64,000 nucleotides of DNA from SURF-21 sp964510515 (GCA_964510515.1 CAZEAU010000005.1:38664-102663), one strand, 5' to 3'. Shown: positions 18,090 to 27,474, numbered from the stretch's first letter. Notes: generated by a model not told the origin, from the sequence alone. Numbers and translations are program-made.

Positions 18090-18614
18090 CTATGAGTCCT
18101 TGCATTCGGTGTCAAGAAATGTCCCTGCGCCGTCGTGGAGCGCGCCGTTTTCAGCGCAGGCGATGGCGCCGCGCACCGCGGAGGGCGAGAACCCCCGCGC
18201 GGACAGTTTTCTCGCCGCCTTTCTCAATTCCTCTTCGTCGCGTGGCTGGCCGCACGCTCCGAGCAGCGCGCCCAGGCGGCGCAGCGCCGCCGCCTCCTCC
18301 AGGGAGGGGTCGAAATGGGTGGCCAGGCACTCCTCGCACAGCTCTCTGGCTATGCCGCGCCGGCGCAAGTCGGCGTAGACCCTTGCGCGGCCCCTGTCGC
18401 GTCTCTGCCCCTCTCTCACGATGTCCCGCGACAGCGCGGCGTCGTCCAGGAGTCTCCTGCTCTCCAGCTCCACGATCACGCCCTCGACCACGTCCTCCGC
18501 GTACCCTTTGGCGCCGAGGGCTCGGGCCATCTCCTCGCGGCTGCGGGACCTGCGGGAGAGCACACCCAGCGCCTCGCGCCAGGCGCGCCTGCGGATTTTT
18601 TCACGCTCGCCCAT
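18090..18614 (-). CDS. recX: Regulatory protein RecX
   Basis: 174-residue helical repeat protein encoded 6 nt after recA, the usual position. Recognisable features are LSRRSRSREEMARAL, LDDAALSRDIV and RRRGIARELCEE, typical RecX three-helix units. RecX caps RecA filaments and inhibits RecA. Cotranscribed with recA and followed by a terminator at 17933-17962. Confidence 0.92.
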   Translation of the reverse strand: MGEREKIRRRAWREALGVLSRRSRSREEMARALGAKGYAEDVVEGVIVELESRRLLDDAALSRDIVREGQRRDRGRARVYADLRRRGIARELCEECLATHFDPSLEEAAALRRLGALLGACGQPRDEEELRKAARKLSARGFSPSAVRGAIACAENGALHDGAGTFLDTECKDS

Positions 18615-18620
18615 GGCCCT

Positions 18621-19661
18621 TTATTTCCGACCGCTTTCCTCCGCATCCTCTTCCCGGACCGTGGCCGCGGCGGGCGCGGGGAGGTTCAGCATGGCCCTCA
18701 ATTCCATGTCCAGCTTGGCCATCAGCGCCGGGTTATCCGTGAGGTGCTGCTTGGCGTTCTCCCTCCCCTGTCCAAGCTGCTCCTCGCCGTGGGTATACCA
18801 GGCCCCGCTCTTCTTCACCAGGCCGTTGCCCACCGCCAGGTCGAGGAGGTTCCCTTCGCTGGAGACGCCCTTCCCGTACATGATGTCAAACTCGGCCTTG
18901 CGGAAGGGGGGGGCCATCTTGTTCTTGACCACCTTCACCCTCACCTGGTTGCCGACGATCTCCGCCCCTTGCTTGATGCTGTCGATCCTGCGGATATCCA
19001 GGCGGACCGAGGCGTAAAACTTAAGCGCCCTTCCGCCCGGGGTGGTCTCCGGGCTGCCGAACATCACGCCGATCTTTTCGCGCAACTGATTGATGAAAAT
19101 GGCCGTCGTGTTCGACTTGTTGATGGTGCCCGCGAGCTTGCGCAGCGCCTGCGACATGAGCCTGGCCTGCAGGCCCACGTGGGCGTCGCCCATCTCCCCC
19201 TCGATCTCCAGGCGCGGCACCAGGGCGGCCACGGAGTCGACGACCACCACGTCGAGCGCGCCGCTGCGCACCAGCATCTCCGCTATCTCGAGCGCCTGCT
19301 CCCCCGTGTCCGGCTGGGAGATGAGCAGTTCGTCGATATCCACCCCCAGAGCCCTCGCATACCCCGGGTCCAGCGCATGTTCGGCGTCGATGAACGCTGC
19401 TATGCCTCCCGTCTTCTGCGCTTCGGCGATGATGTGCAGCGCTATCGTCGTCTTTCCCGACGCCTCCGGGCCGAAGATCTCCACCACCCGGCCCCGCGGC
19501 ACCCCCCCTATCCCCAGGGCCAGGTCCAGGGACAACGCCCCGGTGGGGATGGCGTTTATCTGGAAACGGTGATTGTCCTGACCCAGCCTCATGATCGAAC
19601 CCTTTCCGAACTGGCGCTCGATCTGGGTAAGGGCCATGTCCAGGGCCTTCTGTTTCTCCAC
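18621..19661 (-). CDS. recA: Recombinase RecA
   Basis: 346 residues with Walker A GPEASGKT (64-71), the MAW-type IDAEHALDP, the L1/L2 loop region (QALRKLAGTI, FINQLREKIGVMFG) and a C-terminal acidic tail. It mediates homologous recombination and SOS co-protease activity. GTG start preceded by AGGAGG. A TATAAT-like element lies about 100 nt upstream. No obvious LexA box (GAAC-N4-GTTC) is visible in the upstream 130 nt. Confidence 0.98.
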   Translation of the reverse strand: MEKQKALDMALTQIERQFGKGSIMRLGQDNHRFQINAIPTGALSLDLALGIGGVPRGRVVEIFGPEASGKTTIALHIIAEAQKTGGIAAFIDAEHALDPGYARALGVDIDELLISQPDTGEQALEIAEMLVRSGALDVVVVDSVAALVPRLEIEGEMGDAHVGLQARLMSQALRKLAGTINKSNTTAIFINQLREKIGVMFGSPETTPGGRALKFYASVRLDIRRIDSIKQGAEIVGNQVRVKVVKNKMAPPFRKAEFDIMYGKGVSSEGNLLDLAVGNGLVKKSGAWYTHGEEQLGQGRENAKQHLTDNPALMAKLDMELRAMLNLPAPAAATVREEDAEESGRK

Positions 19662-19794
19662 CTCAAGCCTCCTCTGACTGGATGGGGGGCAGCGCCGCCG
19701 TGCGCACAGGCCGCCTCGAGCGGGCGCCCGCCCTCGTCTGTCAACACGCCCCTATTATATTTCTGCGGGGTGACAATATGACCTTTGAGAGGCC

Positions 19795-21084
19795 TCAGGC
19801 CCGCAGGAAACGGGCCATGAACATGCCCTCGAGGGCGTGGATATGCGGCCAGATCTGCAGGTGGCCGTCGGCGCGGAAATCCCCGCGCCGGGAGAGAAAG
19901 CGCTCCGCCACGGCGGTGGTCTCCTCCGCGGTGAAGGTACACACGGAATAGACCATCACCCCTCCAGCGCGAACGCGGTCCGCGCACCCCAGCAGGAGGT
20001 CCAGCTGCAGGGCGGCGAGGACGGCTGCGTCCCCCGGCTGCCTGCGCCACTTGAGCTCGGGTTTGCGGCGCAGGGTGCCCAGCCCGGAACAGGGGGCGTC
20101 GACAAGGACGGCGTCGGCCTCCTCCCTCACCACCTCACCCAGGCGTTTCGCGTCGCCGCGCCGCACCTCGACGTTGTCCAGCCCCATGCGCGTGAGCGAG
20201 GCGTCGAGGGCTGCGAGGCGGCGGGCGTTGACGTCCACGGCGATGACACGGCAGGCGCCGCCGCACATGGACGCCAGGTGCGTGGCCTTGCCGCCGGGGG
20301 CGGCGCAGGCATCGACCACCAGGTCTCCGGGAGCCGGGTGCAGCGCATGGCTGACCAGCATGGAGCTTTCGTCCTGCACCATGCATGCTCCTCTCTCCAG
20401 CAGGGGGAGTAAAACCTCGTGGGACAGGTTGACCTCGCGCAGCGCCTCCGGCAGGAGGGGTGAGCGGGCGCCGCCGCCTCCGCTCTCCTCTATCTCCCGC
20501 AGCAGCGTGTCCGCGCCGGCGCGCGTCCCGTTCACGCGCAGGGTCAGGGAAGGGACCTCGTTGTTGGCGGCGCAGAGCATTTCCGCCTCCCGCGGCCCCA
20601 GCTCCCGCAGCAGGTATTGCACCAGCCAGAGCGGGTGGGAGCGGCATACCTCGAGGAAGCGGGGAAGATCGTCGCGCCCGGGCCACGCCAGACCCTGCAG
20701 CCCCTCGCTTGCCGCGCGCATGAGCGCATTGGCGTAGGCGGCGGCCCCCCTCCCCGCTACTTTCTTGGCCAGCTCTACCGTCTCGTTCACCGCGGCATGG
20801 GCGGGCACCCGCAGGTGCGCCAGCTGGTAGACGCCCAGCCTGAGCAGGTCGAGCAGCGCGGGGTCCAGTTGCGCCGGGGGGCGGCGGGAGAAAGCGGCAA
20901 TGATGAAGTCGAGCCGGTTGCGGTGGCGCTGCACCCCGTAGGCCAGTTCGGTTGCCAGCGCCCGCTCCCTGGCATCGAGGCCGGAGGCCCCCACGTCGTA
21001 ACGCAGCAAGAGGTTGAGATATCCTCCTGCGTCGTTCACCCTGCGGGTGAGATCATAGGCCGTTTCCCGCGCCCCGGCCATCAT
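19795..21084 (-). CDS. rsmB: 16S rRNA (cytosine-967-C5)-methyltransferase
   Basis: 429 residues: N-terminal NusB-like helical RNA-binding domain (about 1-130) and a C-terminal Rossmann methyltransferase. SAM-binding DACAAPGGKATHL begins at 258. The two catalytic cysteines are C332 in DAPCSGLG and C382 in YSVCTFTAEE. Lies downstream of fmt on the same strand, in the order metK, def, fmt, rsmB, so likely part of a translation-related operon. Confidence 0.93.
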   Translation of the reverse strand: MMAGARETAYDLTRRVNDAGGYLNLLLRYDVGASGLDARERALATELAYGVQRHRNRLDFIIAAFSRRPPAQLDPALLDLLRLGVYQLAHLRVPAHAAVNETVELAKKVAGRGAAAYANALMRAASEGLQGLAWPGRDDLPRFLEVCRSHPLWLVQYLLRELGPREAEMLCAANNEVPSLTLRVNGTRAGADTLLREIEESGGGGARSPLLPEALREVNLSHEVLLPLLERGACMVQDESSMLVSHALHPAPGDLVVDACAAPGGKATHLASMCGGACRVIAVDVNARRLAALDASLTRMGLDNVEVRRGDAKRLGEVVREEADAVLVDAPCSGLGTLRRKPELKWRRQPGDAAVLAALQLDLLLGCADRVRAGGVMVYSVCTFTAEETTAVAERFLSRRGDFRADGHLQIWPHIHALEGMFMARFLRA

Positions 21085-21121
21085 CGTCCGCCGGGGGGGG
21101 GCCGCCCATGTGCGCGACCCG

Positions 21122-22072
21122 TCATGCCTTACCTCCGCCGAAAGCCTCGCCGCTGCGCGGGCGGTATCCGCGCAGGAAATCCTCCGCGCTCATGGCCTTC
21201 TTTCCCTCCGCCTGTAAAACCTCCAGCTGCAGCGCCCCCCCGCCGGTGCCCACCAGGAAAGAGCCGTCGGCGGCGGTGGCCGTCTCGCCCGGAGCGAGCG
21301 CGGTTGCGTCCAGGCGGGGCAGGGCGCGCAGTATCTTCACCCTGCGCCCTCCGAGGCTGCTGTAAGCCCCCGGCCGGGGGCTCAAGGAGCGCACCTGATT
21401 ATGGATCTCCACCGCGCTGCGCCTCCACTCGATGCGGGCCTCCTCCTTCCTGACCGGCTCCGCGTAGGTGGCGTTTTCCTCCTCCTGGGAGCGGGGCTCT
21501 ATACCGCCTTCCACGAAGGCGGGGAGGCAATGCATGACCAGTCGAGCCCCCGCCCGGGCCAGGCGCGCGCGCAGGGTCGACGCGTCATCCGCGGCGTCGA
21601 TGGCCAGCTTCTCGCTGGCGATGATCCCCCCCGTATCCAACCCCTCGTCCATGAGCATCAGGGTGACCCCCGTCTCCGCCTCACCGTTCATGAGCGCCCT
21701 GCGGATAGGGTCGGCTCCACGGTATCGCGGGAGCAGGGAGGGGTGCAGGTTGACGCATCCGCGGGAAGGGAAGCGCAGGACCTTCTGCGGGAGCAGCAGG
21801 CCGTAGTCCGCCGCCAGCACGACCTCGGGCCGCAGCGCCTCCAGCACGGCGTAGAACTCGGGGTGCGTGGGTCCGGGCGGTTGGAAAATGGCCAGGCCTT
21901 CCTCGCCCGCCAGGGATTTTACCGCCGTAGGCCGCTGGCGCAGCCCCCGGCCGGCGGGACGGTCCGGGCGGGTTATCACCCCCGCGAACTGCATGCCCAG
22001 GGCGAGCAGCTCGCGCAACAGGTCGCGCGAGAAGTCGCCGCTTCCCAAAAAGAGCGTCTTCATTCCCAACAT
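21122..22072 (-). CDS. fmt: Methionyl-tRNA formyltransferase
   Basis: 316 residues. The formyl-transfer site is seen in VNLHPSLLPRYRGADPI and in DEGLDTGGI. It formylates Met-tRNAi with 10-formyl-THF. It begins 12 nt after def; the third in-frame codon after the first ATG is another ATG (22063), which could be the real start. The pairing with def is the common arrangement because both act on initiator formyl-Met. Confidence 0.95.
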   Translation of the reverse strand: MLGMKTLFLGSGDFSRDLLRELLALGMQFAGVITRPDRPAGRGLRQRPTAVKSLAGEEGLAIFQPPGPTHPEFYAVLEALRPEVVLAADYGLLLPQKVLRFPSRGCVNLHPSLLPRYRGADPIRRALMNGEAETGVTLMLMDEGLDTGGIIASEKLAIDAADDASTLRARLARAGARLVMHCLPAFVEGGIEPRSQEEENATYAEPVRKEEARIEWRRSAVEIHNQVRSLSPRPGAYSSLGGRRVKILRALPRLDATALAPGETATAADGSFLVGTGGGALQLEVLQAEGKKAMSAEDFLRGYRPRSGEAFGGGKA

Positions 22073-22084
22073 CGCCGCGAAGCC

Positions 22085-22615
22085 TCAGGTGCTCCCGCCG
22101 CCTCGCGGGACGTCCGCCCCGGGGGCCAGCTCTCCGTGCAGGACGCGCAGGGACTCCACCCGGCTCTCGCGGTCGGTCCTCTCCAGGATGAGCACGCCGT
22201 CGAGGTGGTCCATCTCGTGCTGGAAGACGCGCGCCATCCAGCCCTCCGCCCGCACCCGACGGATCCCCCCGGAGAGGTCGGCATACTCGAGCTCGAGGGC
22301 CCGATGCCTGGGTACGGGCATCACCGCCCCGGGGAGGCTGAGGCAACCCTCGTATTCCTCCTCCATCTCCTCGGAGGCGGAGACGACGCGGGGGTTGATG
22401 CATTCAACGATCTCACCCTCCCGCTCGAAGACGAAGACCCTCTTCACCACGCCGATCTGATTGGCGGAAAGGCCCGCCCCGCCCGGCTGGGGCAGGGAGT
22501 CGATGAGGTCCTTGACCAGCCGCTCCGTCTCCGGGCCGATCTCCTCGACCTCCCGACACCTCTCCTTCAGTACCGGGTCCCCGAAAGTCCTTATAGGCAG
22601 TATGGCCACGAGCAT
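22085..22615 (-). CDS. def: Peptide deformylase
   Basis: 176 residues with all three motifs: GAGLSANQIG, EGCLSLPG with metal-binding C91, and QHEMDHLDG with H133, E134 and H137. It removes the formyl group from nascent proteins using Fe2+ or Zn2+. ATG preceded by GGGAGGTGA; a GTG two codons later is an alternative. Downstream of metK and just ahead of fmt. Confidence 0.96.
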   Translation of the reverse strand: MLVAILPIRTFGDPVLKERCREVEEIGPETERLVKDLIDSLPQPGGAGLSANQIGVVKRVFVFEREGEIVECINPRVVSASEEMEEEYEGCLSLPGAVMPVPRHRALELEYADLSGGIRRVRAEGWMARVFQHEMDHLDGVLILERTDRESRVESLRVLHGELAPGADVPRGGGST

Positions 22616-22663
22616 TCACCTCCCCGGGGCGACGCCGCCGCTCCTGTGCGGTCGGGAGCCGGC

Positions 22664-23860
22664 TTAGAGCCCGGCCTCGCGGCGCAGCAGCTCCGCCTTG
22701 TCCGCTTGCTCCCAGGTAAAATCCTTGTCCAGGCGGCCGAAATGGCCGTAGGCGGCGGTCTGCAGGTAAATCGGCCGGCGCAGCTTGAGGTCCCGGATGA
22801 TCGCCGCCGGACGCAGGTCGAAGTATTCGCGGATGAGGGCTTCAATGTTCTCGAGATCGACCTTCTCCGTGGAGAAGGCGTCGACCATCACCGATACGGG
22901 GTGGGCGACCCCGATGGCGTAAGCCAGTTGCACCTCGAAGCGGTCCGCCAGGCCGGCGGCCACGACGTTCTTGGCCACATAGCGTGCGGCGTAGGCGGCC
23001 GAGCGGTCGACCTTGGTGGCGTCCTTGCCGGAAAAACAGCCCCCGCCGTGCCGCGCCATGCCGCCGTAGGTGTCCACGATTATCTTGCGCCCGGTGAGGC
23101 CGGTATCGCCCATGGGGCCGCCGGTGACGAATTTTCCCGTGGGGTTGACCAGCACGCGCAGGCTGCGGTCGTACATCTCCGGCGGCAGCACGGGGCGGAT
23201 GACGTGCTCGATGAGGTCCGGCTTCATCGACTCCTCGATGTCCACGTTGGGGTGGTGCTGGGAGGAAAGCAGCACGGTGTCAATCCTCACCGGCCTGTCG
23301 CCCTCGTACTCCACCGTTACCTGGCTCTTGCCGTCCGGCCTGAGATAGGGGAGTATCCCCCCCTTCCTCACTTCCGTGAGGCGCTGGCAGAGCTTATGCG
23401 CCAGCGATATGGACATGGGCATGAATTCCTCGGTCTCGTTGCAGGCATAACCAAACATCATCCCCTGGTCCCCCGCTCCCAGGGAATCCAGCATGTCGTC
23501 CTCCACCTCGCCCAGCCTTTCCTCCATGGCGTGATCCACGCCCTGGGCGATGTCCGGAGACTGCGGGTCGATGGAGACCATGACCCCGCAGGTCTCGTGG
23601 TCGAAGCCGTACTTGGCGCGGGTATAGCCGATGCCCTCGATGGTCCTGCGGGCGATGTGGGGGATGTCCACGTAAGTCGTGGTGGTCATCTCTCCCGCCA
23701 CCACCACCAGTCCCGTGGTCACCAGCGTCTCCACCGCGACTCTGCCCAGCGGGTCATCGCGATAGACCTCGTCGAGTATGGCATCCGATATCTGGTCGGC
23801 TATCTTGTCCGGGTGTCCCTCGGTTACCGACTCCGACGTGAACAGGTGGCGTCTGGACAC
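22664..23860 (-). CDS. metK: S-adenosylmethionine synthase
   Basis: 398 residues with TEGHPDKIADQISDAILD, GAGDQGMMFGYA and GGGCFSGKDATKVDRSAAY, the ATP and methionine sites. It makes SAM from ATP and methionine. The GTG at 23860 was chosen because AAAGGAG is 5 nt upstream and the protein then starts at SRRHLFTSESV, the family N-terminus; an ATG at 23923 lies almost at the -10 box. No SAM riboswitch fold was recognised in the leader of about 60 nt. Confidence 0.96.
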   Translation of the reverse strand: MSRRHLFTSESVTEGHPDKIADQISDAILDEVYRDDPLGRVAVETLVTTGLVVVAGEMTTTTYVDIPHIARRTIEGIGYTRAKYGFDHETCGVMVSIDPQSPDIAQGVDHAMEERLGEVEDDMLDSLGAGDQGMMFGYACNETEEFMPMSISLAHKLCQRLTEVRKGGILPYLRPDGKSQVTVEYEGDRPVRIDTVLLSSQHHPNVDIEESMKPDLIEHVIRPVLPPEMYDRSLRVLVNPTGKFVTGGPMGDTGLTGRKIIVDTYGGMARHGGGCFSGKDATKVDRSAAYAARYVAKNVVAAGLADRFEVQLAYAIGVAHPVSVMVDAFSTEKVDLENIEALIREYFDLRPAAIIRDLKLRRPIYLQTAAYGHFGRLDKDFTWEQADKAELLRREAGL

Positions 23861-23924
23861 ATCCACTCCTTTCCCTTCCGCATCGCTCGCTGCGCCATGC
23901 GCTTTCGTTTCCTCCAACCGCATA

Positions 23925-23930
23925 ATTATA
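23925..23930 (-). promoter_or_regulatory. -10 element (TATAAT) of metK
   Basis: Perfect TATAAT on the minus strand about 65 nt upstream of the metK GTG in a GC-rich background; the -35 at 17-bp spacing (GATAAA) is weak. Confidence 0.5.
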
Positions 23931-24091
23931 CACTTCAGTGGGCGGTTTATCCCCGGCAGAGGTCATGGAGGCGGGGTATGCGCATGCTCCCGTGCCGCGA
24001 AGAAGCGCCGCCTCCCCCCTGTCGCCCCCCGGGTCGGTCAGCGGGACGCAACCCGCGCAGGACGGGTGCTCGCGCCGCCCCGCGCGGGGCT

Positions 24092-24328
24092 CTACTTGTA
24101 GATGAAGATTAGGATGAGGGTGGAGATGACGAAGACCGTGGCGCTGGCGATGGTCATGCGGTCGAGGTTCTTCTGCACGATCTGGGTGCCCGCCGCCCCG
24201 CCCATGGAGGCCCCGCCGAAGAGGCTGGACATGCCGCCGCCCTTGCCCGAGTGCAGGAGCACGAAAACGATCATGGCAAAGCTGGATGCGAAGAACAGGG
24301 CCAGCATGATGTACTTGAGAACGTCCAT
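24092..24328 (-). CDS. secG: Preprotein translocase subunit SecG
   Basis: 78 residues: two transmembrane helices (about 5-25 and 55-75) joined by the Gly-rich loop LLHSGKGGGMSSLFGG and GAAGTQIVQKNLDR, the SecG hallmark. Part of SecYEG. The third ATG in frame (24328) has AAGGAGG at about 10 nt and is the best start; others at 24337 and 24349 overlap the ribosome-binding site. It follows tpiA with its own -10 box, an arrangement common in Gram-positive bacteria. Confidence 0.93.
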   Translation of the reverse strand: MDVLKYIMLALFFASSFAMIVFVLLHSGKGGGMSSLFGGASMGGAAGTQIVQKNLDRMTIASATVFVISTLILIFIYK

Positions 24329-24357
24329 TCCTTCCATACCTCCTTGCACAAGAGGTT

Positions 24358-24363
24358 ATTCTA
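24358..24363 (-). promoter_or_regulatory. -10 element (TAGAAT) upstream of secG
   Basis: TAGAAT on the minus strand about 30 nt before the secG start in the 99-bp gap after tpiA; no convincing -35. Suggests secG may have its own promoter besides read-through from gap-pgk-tpiA. Confidence 0.4.
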
Positions 24364-24427
24364 GCACATACGGCCGCGGCGCGGCCGTTCGAGCCCGCAG
24401 GGGAGGCAAAGCCCCGAGCTCAAGCGC

Positions 24428-25189
24428 TTATTCCACCGCCGCGACTATGGCCGCGAAATCGCCGGCCTTGAGGCTCGCCCCCCCCACCAGGGCGCCGTCG
24501 ATGTCCTCCATGGCCAGGATCTCCCGCGCGTTGTCCGGCTTCACGCTTCCCCCGTAGAGAACACGCAGCGCCGCCGCCGTGTCTTCTCCGCGGGCGGCGG
24601 CGACCCACCCGCGGATGAAGGAGCACATCTCCTGGGCGTCTTCAGGGGTAGCGGTGCGGCCCGTGCCGATGGCCCAGATGGGCTCGTAGGCGACGACTAT
24701 CCCGGCTGCCTCGTCCGCCTCCAGCGGCTTCAACCCCGCCTCGAGCTGGCCCTGCACCTTGGCCGCAGCCCCGCCCGCCTCCCTCTCCTGCAGGGTCTCG
24801 CCCACGCAAAGGATGGGAGTCATGGCGGAATCGATCACCGCGCGCAGCTTGCTGGCGATGAAGGCGTCCTGCTCGCCCATGATCTCGCGCCGTTCGGAGT
24901 GGCCGGCGATGACGTAGGTGACGCCGACGGCCTTGAGCATCGCCGGCGACACCTCGCCGGTGAAAGCGCCCTCCTCCTCGGGATAGACGTCCTGTGCCCC
25001 CAGGCTTATGGCGGACCCGAGCTCGGCGAGGATGCGCGCCACGTCCGCGAGGGCGGTGAAGGGCGGGCAGACGGCGGTCTCTGCGCCGCCGAGGCCCTCC
25101 AGCAGGGGCGCCAGTTCCCGCACCAGCTCCATGGCCTCCACGTTGGTCTTATACATCTTCCAGTTGCCGGCAATGAGAGGTTTCCTCAC
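24428..25189 (-). CDS. tpiA: Triosephosphate isomerase
   Basis: 253 residues with AGNWKMYK (catalytic Lys), GHSERR (catalytic His) and AYEPIWAIGTG (catalytic Glu), then LYGGSVKPDN for phosphate binding. It interconverts DHAP and GAP. GTG start at 25189, 11 nt after pgk; the frame stays open further upstream through pgk but only from here is the sequence TIM-like. Confidence 0.96.
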   Translation of the reverse strand: MRKPLIAGNWKMYKTNVEAMELVRELAPLLEGLGGAETAVCPPFTALADVARILAELGSAISLGAQDVYPEEEGAFTGEVSPAMLKAVGVTYVIAGHSERREIMGEQDAFIASKLRAVIDSAMTPILCVGETLQEREAGGAAAKVQGQLEAGLKPLEADEAAGIVVAYEPIWAIGTGRTATPEDAQEMCSFIRGWVAAARGEDTAAALRVLYGGSVKPDNAREILAMEDIDGALVGGASLKAGDFAAIVAAVE

Positions 25190-25200
25190 GCTTATTCCCC

Positions 25201-26391
25201 CTATCCGTCCGCGTCGTCCAATGCTTGCACCCCCGGGAGGACCTTTCCCTCCAGGAGTTCCATGCAGGCGCCCCCCCCGGTGGAGATATGGGTGAAGGAG
25301 GCCCCCAGGCCGTATTTCTCTATCGCCGCTATGGTGTCTCCCCCCCCGGCGACGGTCACCGCGGGGGAGGCTGCGACGGCTTCGGCTATCGCGCGCGTCC
25401 CCCGGGCAAAGCGCTCCCATTCGAAGACGCCCATGGGGCCGTTCCAGAATATGGTCGCTGCCCCGGCAATGGCATTCACGTACCTGTCTATGCTCCGCGG
25501 CCCGATATCCAGCCCCATCCAGCCGGGGGAAATATCCGCGGCGGAGACGACGCGGCACTCCGCGTCCTGCTTGAACTCGCGGGCGACCACGATGTCCTCG
25601 GGCAGCAGTATCTCGGCCACGCCGCCACCCAAGCGCGACATGACCGCGGCCACCTCGCCGAGAAGCCGGTCTTCGCGCAGCGACTCCCCTATCTCCATCC
25701 CCCGCGACTTGAAGGCGGTGAAGCACATGGCGCCTCCCAGCAGCAGCGTGTCCGCCCGCTCCTGTAAGCTGCCGATGACCTTGAGCTTATCGGATATCTT
25801 GCTCCCGCCCAGGATGGTGACGAAGGGGCGGGCGGGGGAGGCGAGCAGGCCCCCCAGTATCGAAAGCTCTTTCTCCATGAGCAGCCCCGCCACCGCGGGC
25901 AGTCTCGCGGCTACGCCGCTCACCGAGGCGTGGGCGCGGTGCGCGGCCCCGAAAGCGTCGTTGACGTAGAGGTCCGCCAGGGAGGCCAGCGCGGCGGCGA
26001 AGGCGGGGTCGCCCTCCTCCTCCCCGGGTTCGAAGCGCAGGTTCTCCAGCAGCAGCACCTCCCCCGGCCGCAGCTCCGCACACGCCTTCACCACCGCGTC
26101 TCCCACCACGGTTTCGCTCCTGCCTACCTCCCGCCCCAGGAGCTCGCCCAACCTCTCCGCCACCGGCGTGAGCCGCATGGACTCGACCACTTGCCCCTTG
26201 GGGCGGCCGAGATGGGAGATGACGATGACCGACGCGCCGTGTGCGAGAAGGTAGCGCAGGGTGGGCAGCGATGCCCGGATGCGGCTATCGTCGGCGACGG
26301 CTCCCGAGGGGTCGAGGGGGACGTTGAAGTCCACCCTGAGCAGGACCTTCTTCCCGGAGACGTCAACGTCCCTGAGCGTCTTTCTGGCCAT
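25201..26391 (-). CDS. pgk: Phosphoglycerate kinase
   Basis: 396 residues, standard size. Seen are VDFNVPLD and SHLGRPKG (3-phosphoglycerate site), ILGGSKISDKLKVI, and GGGDTIAAIEKYG (nucleotide site). Second gene of gap-pgk-tpiA with 12-nt gaps on both sides, so cotranscribed. Confidence 0.97.
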   Translation of the reverse strand: MARKTLRDVDVSGKKVLLRVDFNVPLDPSGAVADDSRIRASLPTLRYLLAHGASVIVISHLGRPKGQVVESMRLTPVAERLGELLGREVGRSETVVGDAVVKACAELRPGEVLLLENLRFEPGEEEGDPAFAAALASLADLYVNDAFGAAHRAHASVSGVAARLPAVAGLLMEKELSILGGLLASPARPFVTILGGSKISDKLKVIGSLQERADTLLLGGAMCFTAFKSRGMEIGESLREDRLLGEVAAVMSRLGGGVAEILLPEDIVVAREFKQDAECRVVSAADISPGWMGLDIGPRSIDRYVNAIAGAATIFWNGPMGVFEWERFARGTRAIAEAVAASPAVTVAGGGDTIAAIEKYGLGASFTHISTGGGACMELLEGKVLPGVQALDDADG

Positions 26392-26403
26392 GGCCCTTCC
26401 AGC

Positions 26404-27396
26404 CTAGGGGAGCAGGATGGAGAGCAGGTCCACCAGGCGGCTGGAGAACCCCCATTCGTTGTCGTACCAGGACAGCAGCTTGCATACCTTGCCCATGGTC
26501 ATGGTGACCTTGGCATCGAAAACGGAGGAGGCGGGGTTTGCAATGACGTCGGAGGAGACGATGGGATCCTCCGTGTACTCCAGGATGCCCTTGAGCGCTC
26601 CCTGCGAGGCCGCCTTCATGGCGGCGTTGATCTCCTCCGCCCCGGCCTCCCTGGAGAGCACCGCGACCAGGTCCACCGCGCTGCCGTCCATCACCGGCAC
26701 GCGCATGGCGATGCCGTCCATCTTGCCCTTCAACTCCGGGATGACCAGGCCGATGGCCCGCGCCGCCCCCGTCGACGTGGGGATGATGTTGCCCGCCGCC
26801 GCCCGGGCCCGGCGCAGGTCTTTGTGGGGAAAATCAAGGATGCGCTGGTCGTTGGTATAGGCGTGCACGGTGGTCATGTAGCCGGACTCCACCCCGAAGT
26901 TGTCCACCAGCACCTTGACCACGGGGGCCAGGCAGTTGGTGGTGCAGGAGGCGTTGCTTATGACATCGTGCCGGGAGGCGTCGTAGCTGTCGCTGTTCAC
27001 CCCCATGACCAGGGTGATGTCCGGATCGGCAGCCGGCGCGGTGATGACCACCTTGGACGCCCCGGCCTGGAGATGCCGGGAGGCTCCCTCGCGGGCGGTG
27101 AAGGCTCCGGTGGCCTCGATCACCACCTGCACCCCCATCTCCTTCCAGGGCAGGTTCGCCGGGTCCTTCTCCGAGAGCACCCTGATCTCCTTCCCGTCCA
27201 CGGCAAGGACGTCGCCCCTGGCCTCCACCGCGCCGCGGTAGCGTCCGAAGACGGTATCGTACTTGAGAAGATGCGCCAGGGTGGCGCTGTCGGTGAGATC
27301 GTTGATGGCGACGACGTCAACGCCCCGCGGGGACGCCGCGCGCAGGAAAAGCCTGCCTATCCTGCCGAAACCGTTTATACCTACCTTTACCGCCAT
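26404..27396 (-). CDS. gap: Glyceraldehyde-3-phosphate dehydrogenase
   Basis: 330 residues. NAD-binding GINGFGRIGR at the N-terminus, catalytic C151 in SNASCTTNC, and TTVHAYTNDQ, then STGAARAIG. The ATG at 27396 has AAGGAGG about 7 nt upstream; the ATG two codons earlier sits on the ribosome-binding site. First gene of the gap-pgk-tpiA operon; an AT-rich palindromic element overlaps its promoter (27456-27474). Confidence 0.97.
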   Translation of the reverse strand: MAVKVGINGFGRIGRLFLRAASPRGVDVVAINDLTDSATLAHLLKYDTVFGRYRGAVEARGDVLAVDGKEIRVLSEKDPANLPWKEMGVQVVIEATGAFTAREGASRHLQAGASKVVITAPAADPDITLVMGVNSDSYDASRHDVISNASCTTNCLAPVVKVLVDNFGVESGYMTTVHAYTNDQRILDFPHKDLRRARAAAGNIIPTSTGAARAIGLVIPELKGKMDGIAMRVPVMDGSAVDLVAVLSREAGAEEINAAMKAASQGALKGILEYTEDPIVSSDVIANPASSVFDAKVTMTMGKVCKLLSWYDNEWGFSSRLVDLLSILLP

Positions 27397-27455
27397 TTCC
27401 ATACCTCCTTGAGTGCCTGTGCGGTCGCGGGCTGTCCCGCTTCCTTCCCCATGAC

Positions 27456-27474
27456 ATTATATGCATAAATGCAT
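27456..27474 (-). promoter_or_regulatory. gap promoter -10 box with overlapping ATGCAT inverted repeat
   Basis: TATAAT on the minus strand (27456-27461) is joined to ATGCATAAATGCAT (27461-27474), two self-complementary ATGCAT hexamers separated by AA. The dyad sits where a spacer repressor site would lie. Operator function is an inference. Confidence 0.5.

Noticed and set aside
19662..19794. LexA/SOS box upstream of recA
   Set aside because: No GAAC-N4-GTTC or similar palindrome was found in the intergenic sequence.
24077..24090. GC palindrome after secG as a terminator
   Set aside because: GCCCCGCGCGGGGC is self-complementary but has no loop room or T run.
23861..24091. SAM riboswitch upstream of metK
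   Set aside because: The leader between TATAAT and the start is about 60 nt and no SAM-I/II-like core was recognised.
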